Assembly: GCF_003597675.1 (NCBI RefSeq)
Contig: NZ_CP030827.1
Coordinates: forward strand, 3,790,001 to 3,854,000
Source: Neorhizobium sp. NCHU2750
GTDB lineage: Bacteria; Pseudomonadota; Alphaproteobacteria; Rhizobiales; Rhizobiaceae
Reading direction: 5' to 3'
Length of the DNA: 64,000 bases
This document shows, in pieces, positions 36,098-45,601 of the stretch. The position numbers and the translations under genes are program-made. How positions within the stretch are numbered: the first letter of the stretch is position 1; each line of letters opens with the position of its first letter. Below the pieces are notes generated by a model, which saw only the letters and a list, made by a program, of their open reading frames with translations, ran no database searches and was not told the origin of the DNA.

Positions 36098-37330
36098 ATG
36101 AGAGCTTTAAACCAAAGCCGCTGGCTGTCCATCGTCGGGATCGGCGAAGACGGCGTTAAGGGGCTCGGCGACAATGCCAGGAGAGCCGTTGCCGATGCGG
36201 CCGTCGTGTTCGGCGGCAGGCGGCATCTGGAACTGGCAAAACCGCTGATTTCGGGTGAGGCAAGGCCGTGGCCGGCGCCTTTCGATCCGGCCATGCGCGA
36301 TGTCGTGGCGCTGCGCGGCACCAGCGTTTGCGTGCTGGCATCCGGAGATCCGTTTTTCTTCGGCGTCGGCGCAACCCTGTCGCGCCATGTCGCGGCAGAG
36401 GAGATCATCACCTACCCGTCGCCCTCGGCCATCTCGCTTGCCGCCTCACGCCTCGGCTGGCCACTGCAGGAAATCGAGACCGTATCGCTGCATGGTCGCC
36501 CGCTCGATCTCATCCGTCCGCTCCTGCATCCCGGCCGGCGGATCATTGCACTGACATCGGACGAGAAAGGCCCCGCGGAACTTGCGGCCCTGCTTGCCGC
36601 CCAGGGATTTGGCCGATCCACGTTGACCGTGCTGGAAGCCCTCGGCGGAGAGGCGGAGCGCATTCGTTCGAGCATTGCCGGCGAATTTGCACTGCTGGAT
36701 ATCAATGTCCTGAATGTCGTTGCGATCGAGGTCGTGGCGGAGGCCGGCGCGCGGATACTGCCGCGCGGCTTCGGACTGGACGATGCGCTGTTCGAGCATG
36801 ACGGCCAGATCACCAAACGCGAGATCCGCGCATTGACGCTCTCCGCACTCAGCCCCCGCCGCGGCGAACTGCTCTGGGATATCGGCGCAGGTTCGGGCTC
36901 GATCGGTATCGAATGGATGCTGGCCGATCCGTCGATGAAGGCGATAGCGATCGAGGCGCATCCCGAACGCGCCGCCCGTATCCGGCGTAATGCGCAGGCC
37001 TTTGGTGTGCCGGGCCTGGTACTGATCGAGGGCGAAGCGCCTGCCGCACTGGTCGGCTTGCCACAACCGGATGCGATCTTCATCGGCGGCGGCGGCAGCG
37101 AGCCGGGCGTCTTCGATGCGGCTGTCGCAATGCTGAAACCCGGCGGCCGGCTGGTCGCCAACGCCGTGACGCTGGAAATGGAAGCCGTGCTTCTGGCAGC
37201 GCAGGCAAGGCTCGGCGGAAACCTGATCCGCATGGATATTTCCCGAGCTGCCCCCGTGGGCACGATGCAGGGCTGGAAACCGGCCATGCCGGTGACGCAA
37301 TGGACCTGGATTAAGGGAGACCAATCATGA
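36098..37330 (+). CDS. cobL: Precorrin-6Y C5,15-methyltransferase (decarboxylating), CbiE-CbiT fusion
   Basis: Bifunctional: methylates C5 and C15 and decarboxylates ring C acetate. 410 aa from ATG 36098; the frame opens at 36080. N-terminal tetrapyrrole methylase (I-V-G-I-G-E-D-G, A-S-G-D-P-F-F-F-G-V-G) and C-terminal Rossmann methyltransferase with D-I-G-A-G-S-G-S-I-G-I-E-W (about residue 250) and F-I-G-G-G-G-S. ATGA overlap with cobE. Confidence 0.96.
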   Translation: MRALNQSRWLSIVGIGEDGVKGLGDNARRAVADAAVVFGGRRHLELAKPLISGEARPWPAPFDPAMRDVVALRGTSVCVLASGDPFFFGVGATLSRHVAAEEIITYPSPSAISLAASRLGWPLQEIETVSLHGRPLDLIRPLLHPGRRIIALTSDEKGPAELAALLAAQGFGRSTLTVLEALGGEAERIRSSIAGEFALLDINVLNVVAIEVVAEAGARILPRGFGLDDALFEHDGQITKREIRALTLSALSPRRGELLWDIGAGSGSIGIEWMLADPSMKAIAIEAHPERAARIRRNAQAFGVPGLVLIEGEAPAALVGLPQPDAIFIGGGGSEPGVFDAAVAMLKPGGRLVANAVTLEMEAVLLAAQARLGGNLIRMDISRAAPVGTMQGWKPAMPVTQWTWIKGDQS

Positions 37331-37713
37331 TCGTCGCCGGTCTCGGCTGCCGCAAGGGCAGCACAAGCGAAGAACTTCTTTCGGCGCTGGATGCGGCATG
37401 CAGCCAGGCCGGGATTTCACGTGAATCAATCACCGCACTCGCAACCGGCGAAATCAAGAGGGAAGAGCCGGGCATGCTTCAACTGGCGGAAGCACTGCAT
37501 CTGCCGCTCCACATCGTCTCCGATGACGCACTGATGAACATGGAGCCCCGCACCAAGACGGTGTCCCGACACAGCCTTGCCAAGACGCTCTCCTCCAGCC
37601 TCTCTGAGGCGGCAGCACTTGCCGTAGCCGGAGAAACATCGGAAATCATCGTTCCACGATTGATTTCGCAGGGCGCGACCTGCGCCCTCGCCCAAACGAA
37701 AGAAGCTGCATGA
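37327..37713 (+). CDS. cobE: Cobalamin biosynthesis protein CobE (CbiG C-terminal domain)
   Basis: 128 aa, equal to the CbiG C-terminal domain alone: [26 protein letters not shown] and a C-terminal A-R-L-I-S-Q-type segment ([11 protein letters not shown]). Its role in the aerobic pathway is not well defined; a tetrapyrrole-binding or carrier function has been proposed. Locked between cobL and cobM by 4-bp overlaps on both sides. Confidence 0.93.
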   Translation: MIVAGLGCRKGSTSEELLSALDAACSQAGISRESITALATGEIKREEPGMLQLAEALHLPLHIVSDDALMNMEPRTKTVSRHSLAKTLSSSLSEAAALAVAGETSEIIVPRLISQGATCALAQTKEAA

Positions 37714-38498
37714 CCGTCCATTTCATCGGTGCCGGACCGGGTGCCGCAGACCTGATCACCGTGCGTGGCCGCGATATCCTCGCCCGCTCGCCGGTCTGCC
37801 TCTATGCCGGTTCGATCATGCCGAAGGAATTGCTCGACTGGTGCCCGAAGGATGCCCGCGTCGTCGATACGGGCTCTCTCTCGCTGGACGAGATCGAGGC
37901 CGAATATCTCAGCGCTCACAGGGCTGGAAAGGATGTCGCCCGGCTGCATTCCGGCGATCTTTCCGTCTGGAGTGCCGTGGCTGAACAGATCCGCCGGCTG
38001 GAAAAGCACGGTATCGACTATACGCTGACACCCGGCGTCCCCTCCTTCGCCGCCGCTGCCGCGGCCCTGAAGCGGGAACTGACGATCCCGGAAGTCGCCC
38101 AAAGTCTCGTGCTCACCCGTGTCTCGGGCCGTGCCTCGAAAATGCCGGAAGGCGAGACGCTGAAGGCATTCGGCGCCACGGGTGCGACGCTGGCGATCCA
38201 TCTCGCCATTCATGCGCTCGGAAAGATCGTCGAGGAACTGACACCGCTTTACGGCGCCGATTGCCCGGTGGCGATCGTCGTGCGCGCCTCATGGCCGGAA
38301 GAGCGGATCATCCGCGGCACGCTTGTCGATATCGAGAAGAAACTCGCCGAAGAACCTGCCGAGCGCACCGCGCTGATCTTTGTCGGCAAGGGGCTGGGTG
38401 CTTCGGATTTCGTCGAGAGCCAGCTTTACAATGCCGACTATGTACGCCGTTTCCGGCCCGGCTGGGATCAGATGACCGAAGGCAAGGGATCGGAATGA
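37710..38498 (+). CDS. cobM: Precorrin-4 C11-methyltransferase
   Basis: SAM-dependent methylation at C11. 262 aa: [16 protein letters not shown] at the N-terminus, the CobM/CbiF-specific [31 protein letters not shown] and L-T-R-V-S-G-R-A-S. Third in the cobL-cobE-cobM run. Its 3' end overlaps cbiD tail-to-tail by 31 bp. Confidence 0.96.
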   Translation: MTVHFIGAGPGAADLITVRGRDILARSPVCLYAGSIMPKELLDWCPKDARVVDTGSLSLDEIEAEYLSAHRAGKDVARLHSGDLSVWSAVAEQIRRLEKHGIDYTLTPGVPSFAAAAAALKRELTIPEVAQSLVLTRVSGRASKMPEGETLKAFGATGATLAIHLAIHALGKIVEELTPLYGADCPVAIVVRASWPEERIIRGTLVDIEKKLAEEPAERTALIFVGKGLGASDFVESQLYNADYVRRFRPGWDQMTEGKGSE

Positions 38499-39595
38499 TC
38501 GGAAGGCGTGAATTCGGTCTTGCCGACAAGCTGCCCCTGCCGGTCGAAGACCAGGATTTCGAGCGAGATCGCCGGATCGCGAAGCGCCTTGGCGGCCGTT
38601 TTCCAGGCGAGCGCCGCAATGCGACCGCCAAGCGTCAGGCCGCTTTCGCCGGCAAGCTGGAAGGCATGCGAGACGGTGTTCGCGCCGGCGATTCGGGCGA
38701 CAAGACCGTCATCCGCGCCGGCCTCGGCCGCCAGTTTTGCGAGCGCCTCAAGATCGGCAAGTCCGCGCTTGGAATGTACATCGAGCATGCCCTGGGCGAG
38801 CTTGGTCATCTTGGCAACGCCGCCGGCGATCGTCACCTTCGCCACCGGATGGCTGCGGACATATTTCAGCATGCCGCCAACGAAATCGCCCATGTCGATC
38901 AGCGCGATCTCGGACAGGCCATGATGCGCCTGCGCCGCTTTTTCGGATGTATTGCCGGTCGCACCGGAAATATGATCGAGACCGGCTGCCCGCGCGACAT
39001 CGATGCCGCGCCAGATGGAATGGATCCAGGCCGAGCAGGAAAACGGAATGACGATCCCGGTCGTGCCGAGGATCGATATGCCGCCCAGGATGCCGAGCCG
39101 GCCATTCAATGTCTTCTCGGCGATCTTCTCGCCATCGGCGACGGAAATCTCGACTTCGAAATCGCTCCCCTCGCCCGCCACCTCGGCAATCGCCTGGGCA
39201 ATCATCTGCCGCGGCACCGGATTGATCGACGGCTCGCCCGGCGGCAGGGGCAGGCCCGGCCGTGTGACCGTGCCGACACCTGGTCCCGCCTTGAAGGTGA
39301 TGCCGCTACCCGGCGCCCCACGCCGCACCGTGCTCATGATCAGGGCGCCATGCGTGACATCGGGGTCGTCCCCGGCATCCTTGACGATGCCCGCCTTGGC
39401 AAAGCCCTCGCCTCTTTCCTCGATCGCCAGCGCGAAGCCCGGCCGCTGCCCGCCCGGCAGGGTGACCTCCACCATTGTTGGGAATTCACCGGAAATCAGC
39501 GCGAGGCAGGCCGCCTTGCTGGCAGCCGCAGCACAGGTTCCCGTGGTCCAGCCACGCCGCAGGTTCTTGCTTTCTTCGTCAATGGCCGCTTCCAT
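38468..39595 (-). CDS. cbiD: Precorrin-5B/cobalt-precorrin-5B C1-methyltransferase, CbiD type
   Basis: 375 aa from ATG 39595; the open frame continues to 39748 but overlaps cobA there. N-terminal [16 protein letters not shown] is the CbiD signature, followed by [24 protein letters not shown] and G-M-L-K-Y-V-R. CbiD is the C1 methylase of the anaerobic pathway, whereas classical aerobic producers use CobF at this step. No cobF is in the window, so CbiD presumably fills it. Inverted, 47 bp from divergent cobA. Confidence 0.93.
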   Translation of the reverse strand: MEAAIDEESKNLRRGWTTGTCAAAASKAACLALISGEFPTMVEVTLPGGQRPGFALAIEERGEGFAKAGIVKDAGDDPDVTHGALIMSTVRRGAPGSGITFKAGPGVGTVTRPGLPLPPGEPSINPVPRQMIAQAIAEVAGEGSDFEVEISVADGEKIAEKTLNGRLGILGGISILGTTGIVIPFSCSAWIHSIWRGIDVARAAGLDHISGATGNTSEKAAQAHHGLSEIALIDMGDFVGGMLKYVRSHPVAKVTIAGGVAKMTKLAQGMLDVHSKRGLADLEALAKLAAEAGADDGLVARIAGANTVSHAFQLAGESGLTLGGRIAALAWKTAAKALRDPAISLEILVFDRQGQLVGKTEFTPSDHSDPLPSVI

Positions 39596-39642
39596 GGCCG
39601 TTTCTATAGCCCGGCCGCTCCCGGCCGGCAAAAGGTTTGCAT

Positions 39643-40428
39643 ATGTCCGTGAATGAGTTGTTCGAAACGATCGTCGAGGCTCCGGAATTTGCGCCCGGCC
39701 ATGTCTGGCTGGCCGGTGCCGGACCGGGCCATCCCCGTTACCTGACACTCGAAGTCGCAGATGCGCTGGCCAAAGCGGATGTCATCGTCCATGACGCATT
39801 GGTGTCCGATGCCGTCCTGGCACTGGCAAAGACGAAGGAACTGGTGTTTGTCGGCAAGCGCGGCGGCAAGCCCTCCGTGGCACAGGAAGATATCACCGCA
39901 AGGCTGATCGAACTCGCCAGAGCCGGCAAGCGCGTGCTGCGGCTGAAGGGGGGCGATCCCTTCATCTTCGGCCGTGGCGGCGAGGAAGCCGAAGCGCTGG
40001 TGAAGGAAGGCATCCCTTTCCGCGTTCTTCCCGGCATGACCTCGGCACTGGCAGCCCTCGCCTCTGCCAATATTCCCGCCACCATGCGCGGCATCAGCCG
40101 CTCGATCACGCTCGCAACCGGTCATGCGGCCGGAACGCCCGGCGATCTCGACTGGAAGGCGCTGGCCAAGACCGGCGAACCGATCGTCGTCTATATGGGC
40201 GTGGGCACGATCGGCACGATCGCGAGGCTCTTGATGGAAGGCGGATTGCCGGCTGACACGCCGGTCGCGGTCCTGATGGCGGCCACGACGCCCGACGAAC
40301 GGTCTATGACGGCAACGCTCGCCACCGTCGAGGAGGAGATCCAGCGCCAGAATTTTGCCGCTCCGGCACTGATCGTCATCGGCAAGATCGTCTCGATGCA
40401 GGCGGTTCTTTCGGGTACGGGCGCATGA
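39643..40428 (+). CDS. cobA: Uroporphyrinogen-III C-methyltransferase (SUMT)
   Basis: First committed enzyme: two methylations of uroporphyrinogen III to precorrin-2. 261 aa from ATG 39643 (AAAGG upstream). SUMT motifs: L-A-G-A-G-P-G-H-P-R-Y-L-T-L, Y/D-H-D-A-L-V type loop (V-H-D-A-L-V-S), R-L-K-G-G-D-P-F-I-F-G-R-G-G-E-E, and V-L-P-G-M-T-S-A. No CysG-type dehydrogenase/ferrochelatase domain is fused, so it is a dedicated SUMT. ATGA overlap with cobB. Confidence 0.95.
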   Translation: MSVNELFETIVEAPEFAPGHVWLAGAGPGHPRYLTLEVADALAKADVIVHDALVSDAVLALAKTKELVFVGKRGGKPSVAQEDITARLIELARAGKRVLRLKGGDPFIFGRGGEEAEALVKEGIPFRVLPGMTSALAALASANIPATMRGISRSITLATGHAAGTPGDLDWKALAKTGEPIVVYMGVGTIGTIARLLMEGGLPADTPVAVLMAATTPDERSMTATLATVEEEIQRQNFAAPALIVIGKIVSMQAVLSGTGA

Positions 40429-41738
40429 CGGCCCGCGCACTCATCATCGGGGCACCCCGCTCCGGCTCCGGCAAGACGAGCGTGACGATCGGCCTTCTCA
40501 GGGCATTTCAACGCCGCGGCGTCAAGGTGCGCGGCATCAAGACCGGCCCCGACTATATCGATCCCGGTTTTCATCAGGCGGCAACCCGCCTGCCCGGCCT
40601 CAATCTCGACAGCTGGGCAATGGCGCCCGATCTCCTGCGCCACCTGGCCCGCGAACAGGCGGAAGACGCCGAACTGCTCTTGATCGAAAGCGCCATGGGC
40701 CTGTTCGACGGTATCGTCACCGAGCCCAATCGCTCGGGCGCGGCATCGGATCTTGCGCGTCTCTTCGGCCTGCCGGTTCTGCTGGTGCTAGACGTGTCCG
40801 GCCAGAGCCAGACGGCTGCGGCGATTGCCTGCGGCTTCATGCATTATGACGCTCAGGTGAAGATCGCCGCCTGCATCCTGAACCGAACCGGCAGCGAGCG
40901 GCACAAGAAGCTCTCGGGCGATGCGATCGAGGCGCTCGGCCTGCCGGTCGTGGGTACCATTCTGCGCGATCCGACGCTGACCTTGCCGGAACGCCATCTC
41001 GGCCTCGTCCAGGCAAGCGAACATCCCGAAATGGATGCCCATATCGACCGGCTGGCCGATGTGATGGAGCAATCGCTCGATCTCGACGCGATCTTTGAGG
41101 CTGCCAAACCCTTCGATATCCCGACCGGATCGACCGAAAGGGCGCTCCCGCCGCCCGGCCAGCGGATCGCGCTTGCCGAAGATGCGGCCTTCACCTTCCT
41201 CTATCCGCATATCAAACGGGAGTGGCGGGCCATGGGGGCGGATATCGTCTCCTTCTCGCCGCTTGCCGATGAAGCGCCGCCGGCCGATTGCGATATCTGC
41301 TGGCTGCCCGGCGGATATCCCGAACTGCATCCCGGCAGACTGGCGGCCGCAGAAAACTTCATCGCCGGCATCCGCACCTTTGCCCAAACCCGGCCGGTGC
41401 ATGGCGAATGCGGTGGCTACATGGTGCTCGGCGAGGCGCTGGAAGATGCCGATGGCGTGACCCACGCCATGACCGGACTGCTGTCGCATTCGACCAGTTT
41501 CGCAAAGCGAAAGATGAATCTGGGCTATCGCCAGGCAAGCCTGCTCGACGCCTGCGCGATCGGCACGGCCGGCGAAATGATTCGCGGCCACGAGTTCCAT
41601 TACGCCCGGGTCATCGATGCCGGAAGCGACCAGCCTCTCGCCATGATTGCAGATGGCCGTGGCGTCGAAATCGGTCCGTCGGGCGCAAAACGAGGCCATG
41701 TGAGCGGCACGTTTTTCCATGCAATAGCGCGCGCTTGA
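40425..41738 (+). CDS. cobB: Hydrogenobyrinic acid a,c-diamide synthase
   Basis: Glutamine-dependent a,c-diamidation, the substrate-preparing step before cobalt insertion. 437 aa: P-loop A-P-R-S-G-S-G-K-T-S (residues 8-17), K-T-G-P-D-Y-I-D-P-G-F-H, L-I-E-S-A-M-G-L-F-D-G, and a glutaminase domain with Cys in H-G-E-C-G-G-Y-M-V-L and C-terminal R-G-H-E-F-H-Y. Last gene of the cob region; no clear terminator follows. Confidence 0.96.
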   Translation: MTARALIIGAPRSGSGKTSVTIGLLRAFQRRGVKVRGIKTGPDYIDPGFHQAATRLPGLNLDSWAMAPDLLRHLAREQAEDAELLLIESAMGLFDGIVTEPNRSGAASDLARLFGLPVLLVLDVSGQSQTAAAIACGFMHYDAQVKIAACILNRTGSERHKKLSGDAIEALGLPVVGTILRDPTLTLPERHLGLVQASEHPEMDAHIDRLADVMEQSLDLDAIFEAAKPFDIPTGSTERALPPPGQRIALAEDAAFTFLYPHIKREWRAMGADIVSFSPLADEAPPADCDICWLPGGYPELHPGRLAAAENFIAGIRTFAQTRPVHGECGGYMVLGEALEDADGVTHAMTGLLSHSTSFAKRKMNLGYRQASLLDACAIGTAGEMIRGHEFHYARVIDAGSDQPLAMIADGRGVEIGPSGAKRGHVSGTFFHAIARA

Positions 41739-42087
41739 GCGCCTGAAGCACCCTCACGGCAACGGCGTTCTTTTCGCAACCCATGGGAGGTTGCCAAATG
41801 TGTCGCAGAGACGGCACTTTTTGTCGTAGCGAAGGCTCACCCGCGCGACACCGCGCCCTTACCATTCATCAAGCCTCAACGGGCCTTCGATCGCTAAGCA
41901 GAAATTCCCCGAGGCAAAAAGCTCCAGCAAGGAGTGGGGACTGCGCAAGAAAGGAAGTTATGTCGGCGGCAACCGAACCATTTCCCACGATCGACAGCAT
42001 GAAACACCACCCGCCACGGAAGAGGAAACCGGGCTGGATGGTGCCACAAGAAGCAGATTTCTGCATCGGAAAAGAGGGAACCGGGAA
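41739..42087. other. 350-bp gap between cobB and the ABC importer
   Basis: No supported gene. It should contain the promoter of the importer operon. A 97-codon frame from ATG 41798, with GGGAGG upstream and a stop overlapping the next start, is Arg/Pro-rich and unlike a protein, so it is not annotated. No strong hairpin or riboswitch motif was recognised. Confidence 0.4.
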
Positions 42088-43677
42088 ATGAACGACTTCA
42101 CCAAATATCTGGCCGGACGCGTGACGGCAGGTGGCATGAACCGCCGCGAATTCATGGGCCGCGCCATGGCCGCCGGCCTGACGCTGACGGCGGCAGGCGA
42201 GCTTTTCGCCACCAGCGCCGCAGCACAGACGCCCAAGAAGGGCGGCAACCTGAAGCTCGGCCTCGAAGGCGGTGCAGCAACCGACAGCATCGACCCCGCC
42301 AAGGCAACCTCGCAGGTCATGTTCGCCGCCGTACGCAGCTGGGGCGATACTCTGGTCGAAACCCACCCGCAGACCCGCGCGCCGATCCCGTCGCTGGCCG
42401 AATCCTGGGCACCGTCACCGGACGCCACGACCTGGACCTTCAAGATCCGCAAAGGCGTCAAGTTCCATGACGGCAAGGACATGACCACCGACGACGTGGT
42501 CGCCACCTTGAAGCGCCACAGCGACAGCAAGACCGAATCGGGTGCTGCCGGAGTGATGAAGTCGATCAAATCGATCGAGAACAAGGGCGGCGATCTGGTC
42601 GTCACCCTCGACACGCCGAATGCTGACCTGCCGGCGATCTTCACCGACTACCACCTCGTCATCCAGCCGAACGGCGGCGTCGACAATCCGACCGCAGGCG
42701 TCGGCACAGGGCCGTACAAGGTCAAGAGCTTCGAACCCGGCGTGCGAATGACCTTCGAGAAGAACACCAGCGACTGGCGTTCCGATCGCGGTTTCGTCGA
42801 GACCGTCGAAATCATCACCATGAACGACGCGACGGCGCGCATTGCCGCGCTGTCGTCCGGCCAAGTGCAGTTCATCAACCGCGTCGATCCGAAGACCGTG
42901 CCGCTTCTGACCCGCGCCCCGACCGTACAGCTGCTGACGACAGCCGGTGGCGGCCACTATGTCTTCATCATGCACTGTGACAAGGCACCGTTCGACAATA
43001 ACGACCTGCGCATGGCACTGAAATATGCGATCGACCGCGAGGAAATGGTCAAGCGCATCCTTGGTGGCTACGGCAAGGTCGGCAACGACTTCCCGATCAA
43101 CGACACCTATGCGCTCTTCCCCGAGGGCATCGAGCAGCGCAAATACGATCCGGACAAGGCAAAGTTCCACTACAAGAAATCCGGCCATAGCGGTTCCGTG
43201 CTGCTGCGCACCTCCGAAGTCGCCTTCCCGGGCGCCGTCGATGCCTCCGTCCTCTTCCAGCAGAGCGCCAAGAAGGCCGGCATCGAGATCGAGATCAAGC
43301 GCGAGCCGGGCGACGGCTACTGGTCGAACGTCTGGAACGTCCAGCCCTTCTGCGCTTCTTACTGGGGCAGCCGCGCCACTCAGGACCAGTTCTATTCGGG
43401 TGCCTATCTGTCGACTGCGGACTGGAACGATACGCGTTTCAAGAACGAGAAGTTCGACAAGCTCCTGATCTCCGCCCGCGGCGAACTGGACGAGAAGAAG
43501 CGCAAGGACATGTATCGCGAAATGGCGATGCTTGTGCGCGACGAAGGCGGCACCATCCTGCCGATGTTCAACGACTTCGTGAATGCCGGCTCCAAGAAGC
43601 TGCAGGGCTATGTCAGCGATATCGGCAACGACATGTCGAACGGCTACGTCGCAAGCCGCGTCTGGCTCGACGCCTGA
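42088..43677 (+). CDS. Peptide/nickel-type ABC transporter substrate-binding protein
   Basis: Periplasmic solute-binding protein, SBP family 5 (DppA/OppA-like), 529 aa. Twin-arginine signal M-N-R-R-E-F-M-G-R-A (residues 17-26) followed by a hydrophobic stretch and cleavage near S-A-A-A-Q-T. SBP5 marks: I-D-P-A-K-A-T-S, L-A-E-S-W, T-W-T-F-K-I-R-K-G-V-K-F-H-D-G-K, G-T-G-P-Y-K-V. Tat export of such proteins is common in rhizobia. First gene of the importer operon; ligand unknown, oligopeptide or opine likely. Confidence 0.93.
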   Translation: MNDFTKYLAGRVTAGGMNRREFMGRAMAAGLTLTAAGELFATSAAAQTPKKGGNLKLGLEGGAATDSIDPAKATSQVMFAAVRSWGDTLVETHPQTRAPIPSLAESWAPSPDATTWTFKIRKGVKFHDGKDMTTDDVVATLKRHSDSKTESGAAGVMKSIKSIENKGGDLVVTLDTPNADLPAIFTDYHLVIQPNGGVDNPTAGVGTGPYKVKSFEPGVRMTFEKNTSDWRSDRGFVETVEIITMNDATARIAALSSGQVQFINRVDPKTVPLLTRAPTVQLLTTAGGGHYVFIMHCDKAPFDNNDLRMALKYAIDREEMVKRILGGYGKVGNDFPINDTYALFPEGIEQRKYDPDKAKFHYKKSGHSGSVLLRTSEVAFPGAVDASVLFQQSAKKAGIEIEIKREPGDGYWSNVWNVQPFCASYWGSRATQDQFYSGAYLSTADWNDTRFKNEKFDKLLISARGELDEKKRKDMYREMAMLVRDEGGTILPMFNDFVNAGSKKLQGYVSDIGNDMSNGYVASRVWLDA

Positions 43678-43703
43678 TCCCTGAAACGGGCTCTTGCCCA
43701 CCG

Positions 43704-44777
43704 ATGAACATGGATCGCAGGCAGAGCCTGCGATCCCATTCCTTCATGTCGGAAACGGGATCGCGCCAGATGTCAAATTCCACCGAGGCAGGCCAGCCGC
43801 CTGGCCGCAGCCTGAGGGAACGGTTTCCGCTCCTGACCCTCATCTTCGAGCGCTTCGCCCTGTCGATCGTTCTGCTTTTCGCCGTCTCCGTGCTGATCTT
43901 CGCCGGTGTCGAGGCCCTGCCCGGAGATTTCGCCACCACCTATCTCGGCCAGTCGGCAACGCCTGAGGCCGTCGCCAATATCCGCGCCGAGCTCGGCCTC
44001 GACCGCCCCGTCGTCACGCGCTATTTCGATTGGCTCGGCGGCGTCGTGCATGGCGATTTCGGCACTTCCTGGGCCAGCCGAAACTCGGTCTCCGAACAGG
44101 TCGGCAAACGGCTCGGAAACTCGCTGTTTCTTGCGGGCTTCGCTGCCATCATCGCCGTGCCGCTGGCCGTCGGGCTCGGCATGTTGTCGGTCCACTTCCG
44201 CGACCGGATGCCGGACAAGATCATCAACGTGATCTCGCTTGCCGCCATCTCGCTGCCGGAATTCTTCATCGGCTACCTGCTGATCCTCTATTTTTCCGTC
44301 AATTTCGGCATCGCCACCTTTCCCGCCACCGTCTACGAGGGCATGGGCTTCCTTGAACGCATCCAGACGATCGCGCTGCCGACGGCAACGCTGGTTCTCG
44401 TCGTACTCGCCCACATGATGCGCATGACCCGTGCGGCAATCCTTTCCGTCATGTCGTCTGCCTATATGGAAACGGCCGAACTGAAAGGGCTCTCCAGCTG
44501 GCGGGCGATCATCAAGCACGCTGCGCCGAATGCGCTGGCGCCGATCATCAATGTCGTGGCGCTGAACCTGGCCTATCTCGTCGTCGGCGTCGTCGTCGTC
44601 GAGGTCGTCTTCGTTTATCCTGGCATGGGCCAGTACATGGTCGATGCGGTGACGGTGCGCGATATGCCGGTCGTGCAGGCCTGCGGCCTGATCTTCGCCG
44701 CCGTCTATATCCTGCTCAACATGATTGCCGACATCCTCGCCATCGTCGCCAACCCACGCCTGAGGCACCCGCGATGA
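43704..44777 (+). CDS. ABC transporter permease (DppB type)
   Basis: Inner-membrane permease of a peptide-type importer. Up to 357 aa from ATG 43704; ATG 43770 is also plausible because the family N-terminus begins close to the first helix (F-A-L-S-I-V-L-L-F-A-V-S). About six transmembrane helices, with G-D-F-G-T-S and the EAA loop (E-T-A-E-L-K-G-L-S-S-W-R...A-P-N-A-L-A-P). ATGA overlap with the second permease. Confidence 0.92.
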   Translation: MNMDRRQSLRSHSFMSETGSRQMSNSTEAGQPPGRSLRERFPLLTLIFERFALSIVLLFAVSVLIFAGVEALPGDFATTYLGQSATPEAVANIRAELGLDRPVVTRYFDWLGGVVHGDFGTSWASRNSVSEQVGKRLGNSLFLAGFAAIIAVPLAVGLGMLSVHFRDRMPDKIINVISLAAISLPEFFIGYLLILYFSVNFGIATFPATVYEGMGFLERIQTIALPTATLVLVVLAHMMRMTRAAILSVMSSAYMETAELKGLSSWRAIIKHAAPNALAPIINVVALNLAYLVVGVVVVEVVFVYPGMGQYMVDAVTVRDMPVVQACGLIFAAVYILLNMIADILAIVANPRLRHPR

Positions 44778-45601
44778 GAGTGCGAGACATTCCTATCACC
44801 GCCTGGATCGGCCTTTTCGGCATCGCGCTGGCGGCTTTTTGCGCCGTCTTCGCCCCGCTGATCGCGCCCTATGGCGAGACCGACGTGGTCGGCGGCGTCT
44901 GGCAGCTGGCCGACGGCCAGTTTTTCTTCGGGCTCGACAATCTCGGTCGCGACATTCTCTCCCGGCTGATCTACGGCGCTCGCACAACGCTGTTCGTTGC
45001 ACTGGCCGCAACCGTCATCTCCTTTTCGCTCGGCATCATCCTGAGCTTCGTCGCCGCCGTCTCCGGCGGCCTGATCGACACGGTCTTTTCCCGCTTCAAC
45101 GACCTGATGATGTCGATCCCGACGCTGATCTTTGCGCTCGTGGTTCTGGCGGTCCTGCCGCAGCACCTGCTGATCCTCATCCTCGTCATGGCGATCCTCG
45201 ATTCCACCCGTGTCTATCGGCTTGGCCGCGCCGTGGCTCTCGATGTCGCGGTGATGGAATTCGTCGAGGCGGCAAAACTGCGCGGCGAGGGCAAGATCTG
45301 GATCATCTTCCGCGAGATCCTGCCCAACACCCTGTCTCCGCTGCTGGCTGAATTCGGCCTGCGCTTCGCCTTCGCCATCCTGTTTCTCTCCACCCTCTCC
45401 TTCCTTGGTCTCGGCATCCAGCCGCCAACGGCGGACTGGGGCGGCATGGTGAAGGACAACAAGGATGGTATCATATTCGGGGTCCCCGCCGCCCTGGTGC
45501 CAGGGACGGCGATCGCCGCTCTCTGTGTCAGCGTCAATCTGGTGGTCGACTGGCTCTTGAAACGAACCTCCAGCCTGAAGGGAGGGCGCGGCGATGCCTG
45601 A
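44774..45601 (+). CDS. ABC transporter permease (DppC type)
   Basis: Second inner-membrane permease, 275 aa, six predicted helices. DppC marks: F-G-L-D-N-L-G-R-D-I-L-S-R-L-I-Y-G-A-R-T near the N-terminus, the EAA loop (E-A-A-K-L-R-G-E-G...I-L-P-N-T-L-S-P) and G-L-G-I-Q-P-P-T-A-D-W-G. Start overlaps the DppB stop; its end overlaps the ATPase start by 8 bp. Confidence 0.94.
   Translation: MRVRDIPITAWIGLFGIALAAFCAVFAPLIAPYGETDVVGGVWQLADGQFFFGLDNLGRDILSRLIYGARTTLFVALAATVISFSLGIILSFVAAVSGGLIDTVFSRFNDLMMSIPTLIFALVVLAVLPQHLLILILVMAILDSTRVYRLGRAVALDVAVMEFVEAAKLRGEGKIWIIFREILPNTLSPLLAEFGLRFAFAILFLSTLSFLGLGIQPPTADWGGMVKDNKDGIIFGVPAALVPGTAIAALCVSVNLVVDWLLKRTSSLKGGRGDA

Noticed and set aside
36079..36411. 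N-terminal extension of cobK
   Set aside because: Antisense to cobL, Ser/Pro-rich, and TTG 36078 has a perfect SD at the family N-terminus.
22300..41800. CRISPR arrays or phage genes
   Set aside because: No regularly spaced direct repeats and no phage structural genes anywhere in the window.
41798..42091. 97-codon frame with GGGAGG upstream before the ABC binding protein
   Set aside because: Basic, low-complexity composition and no family; the ATGA overlap with 42088 is probably chance.
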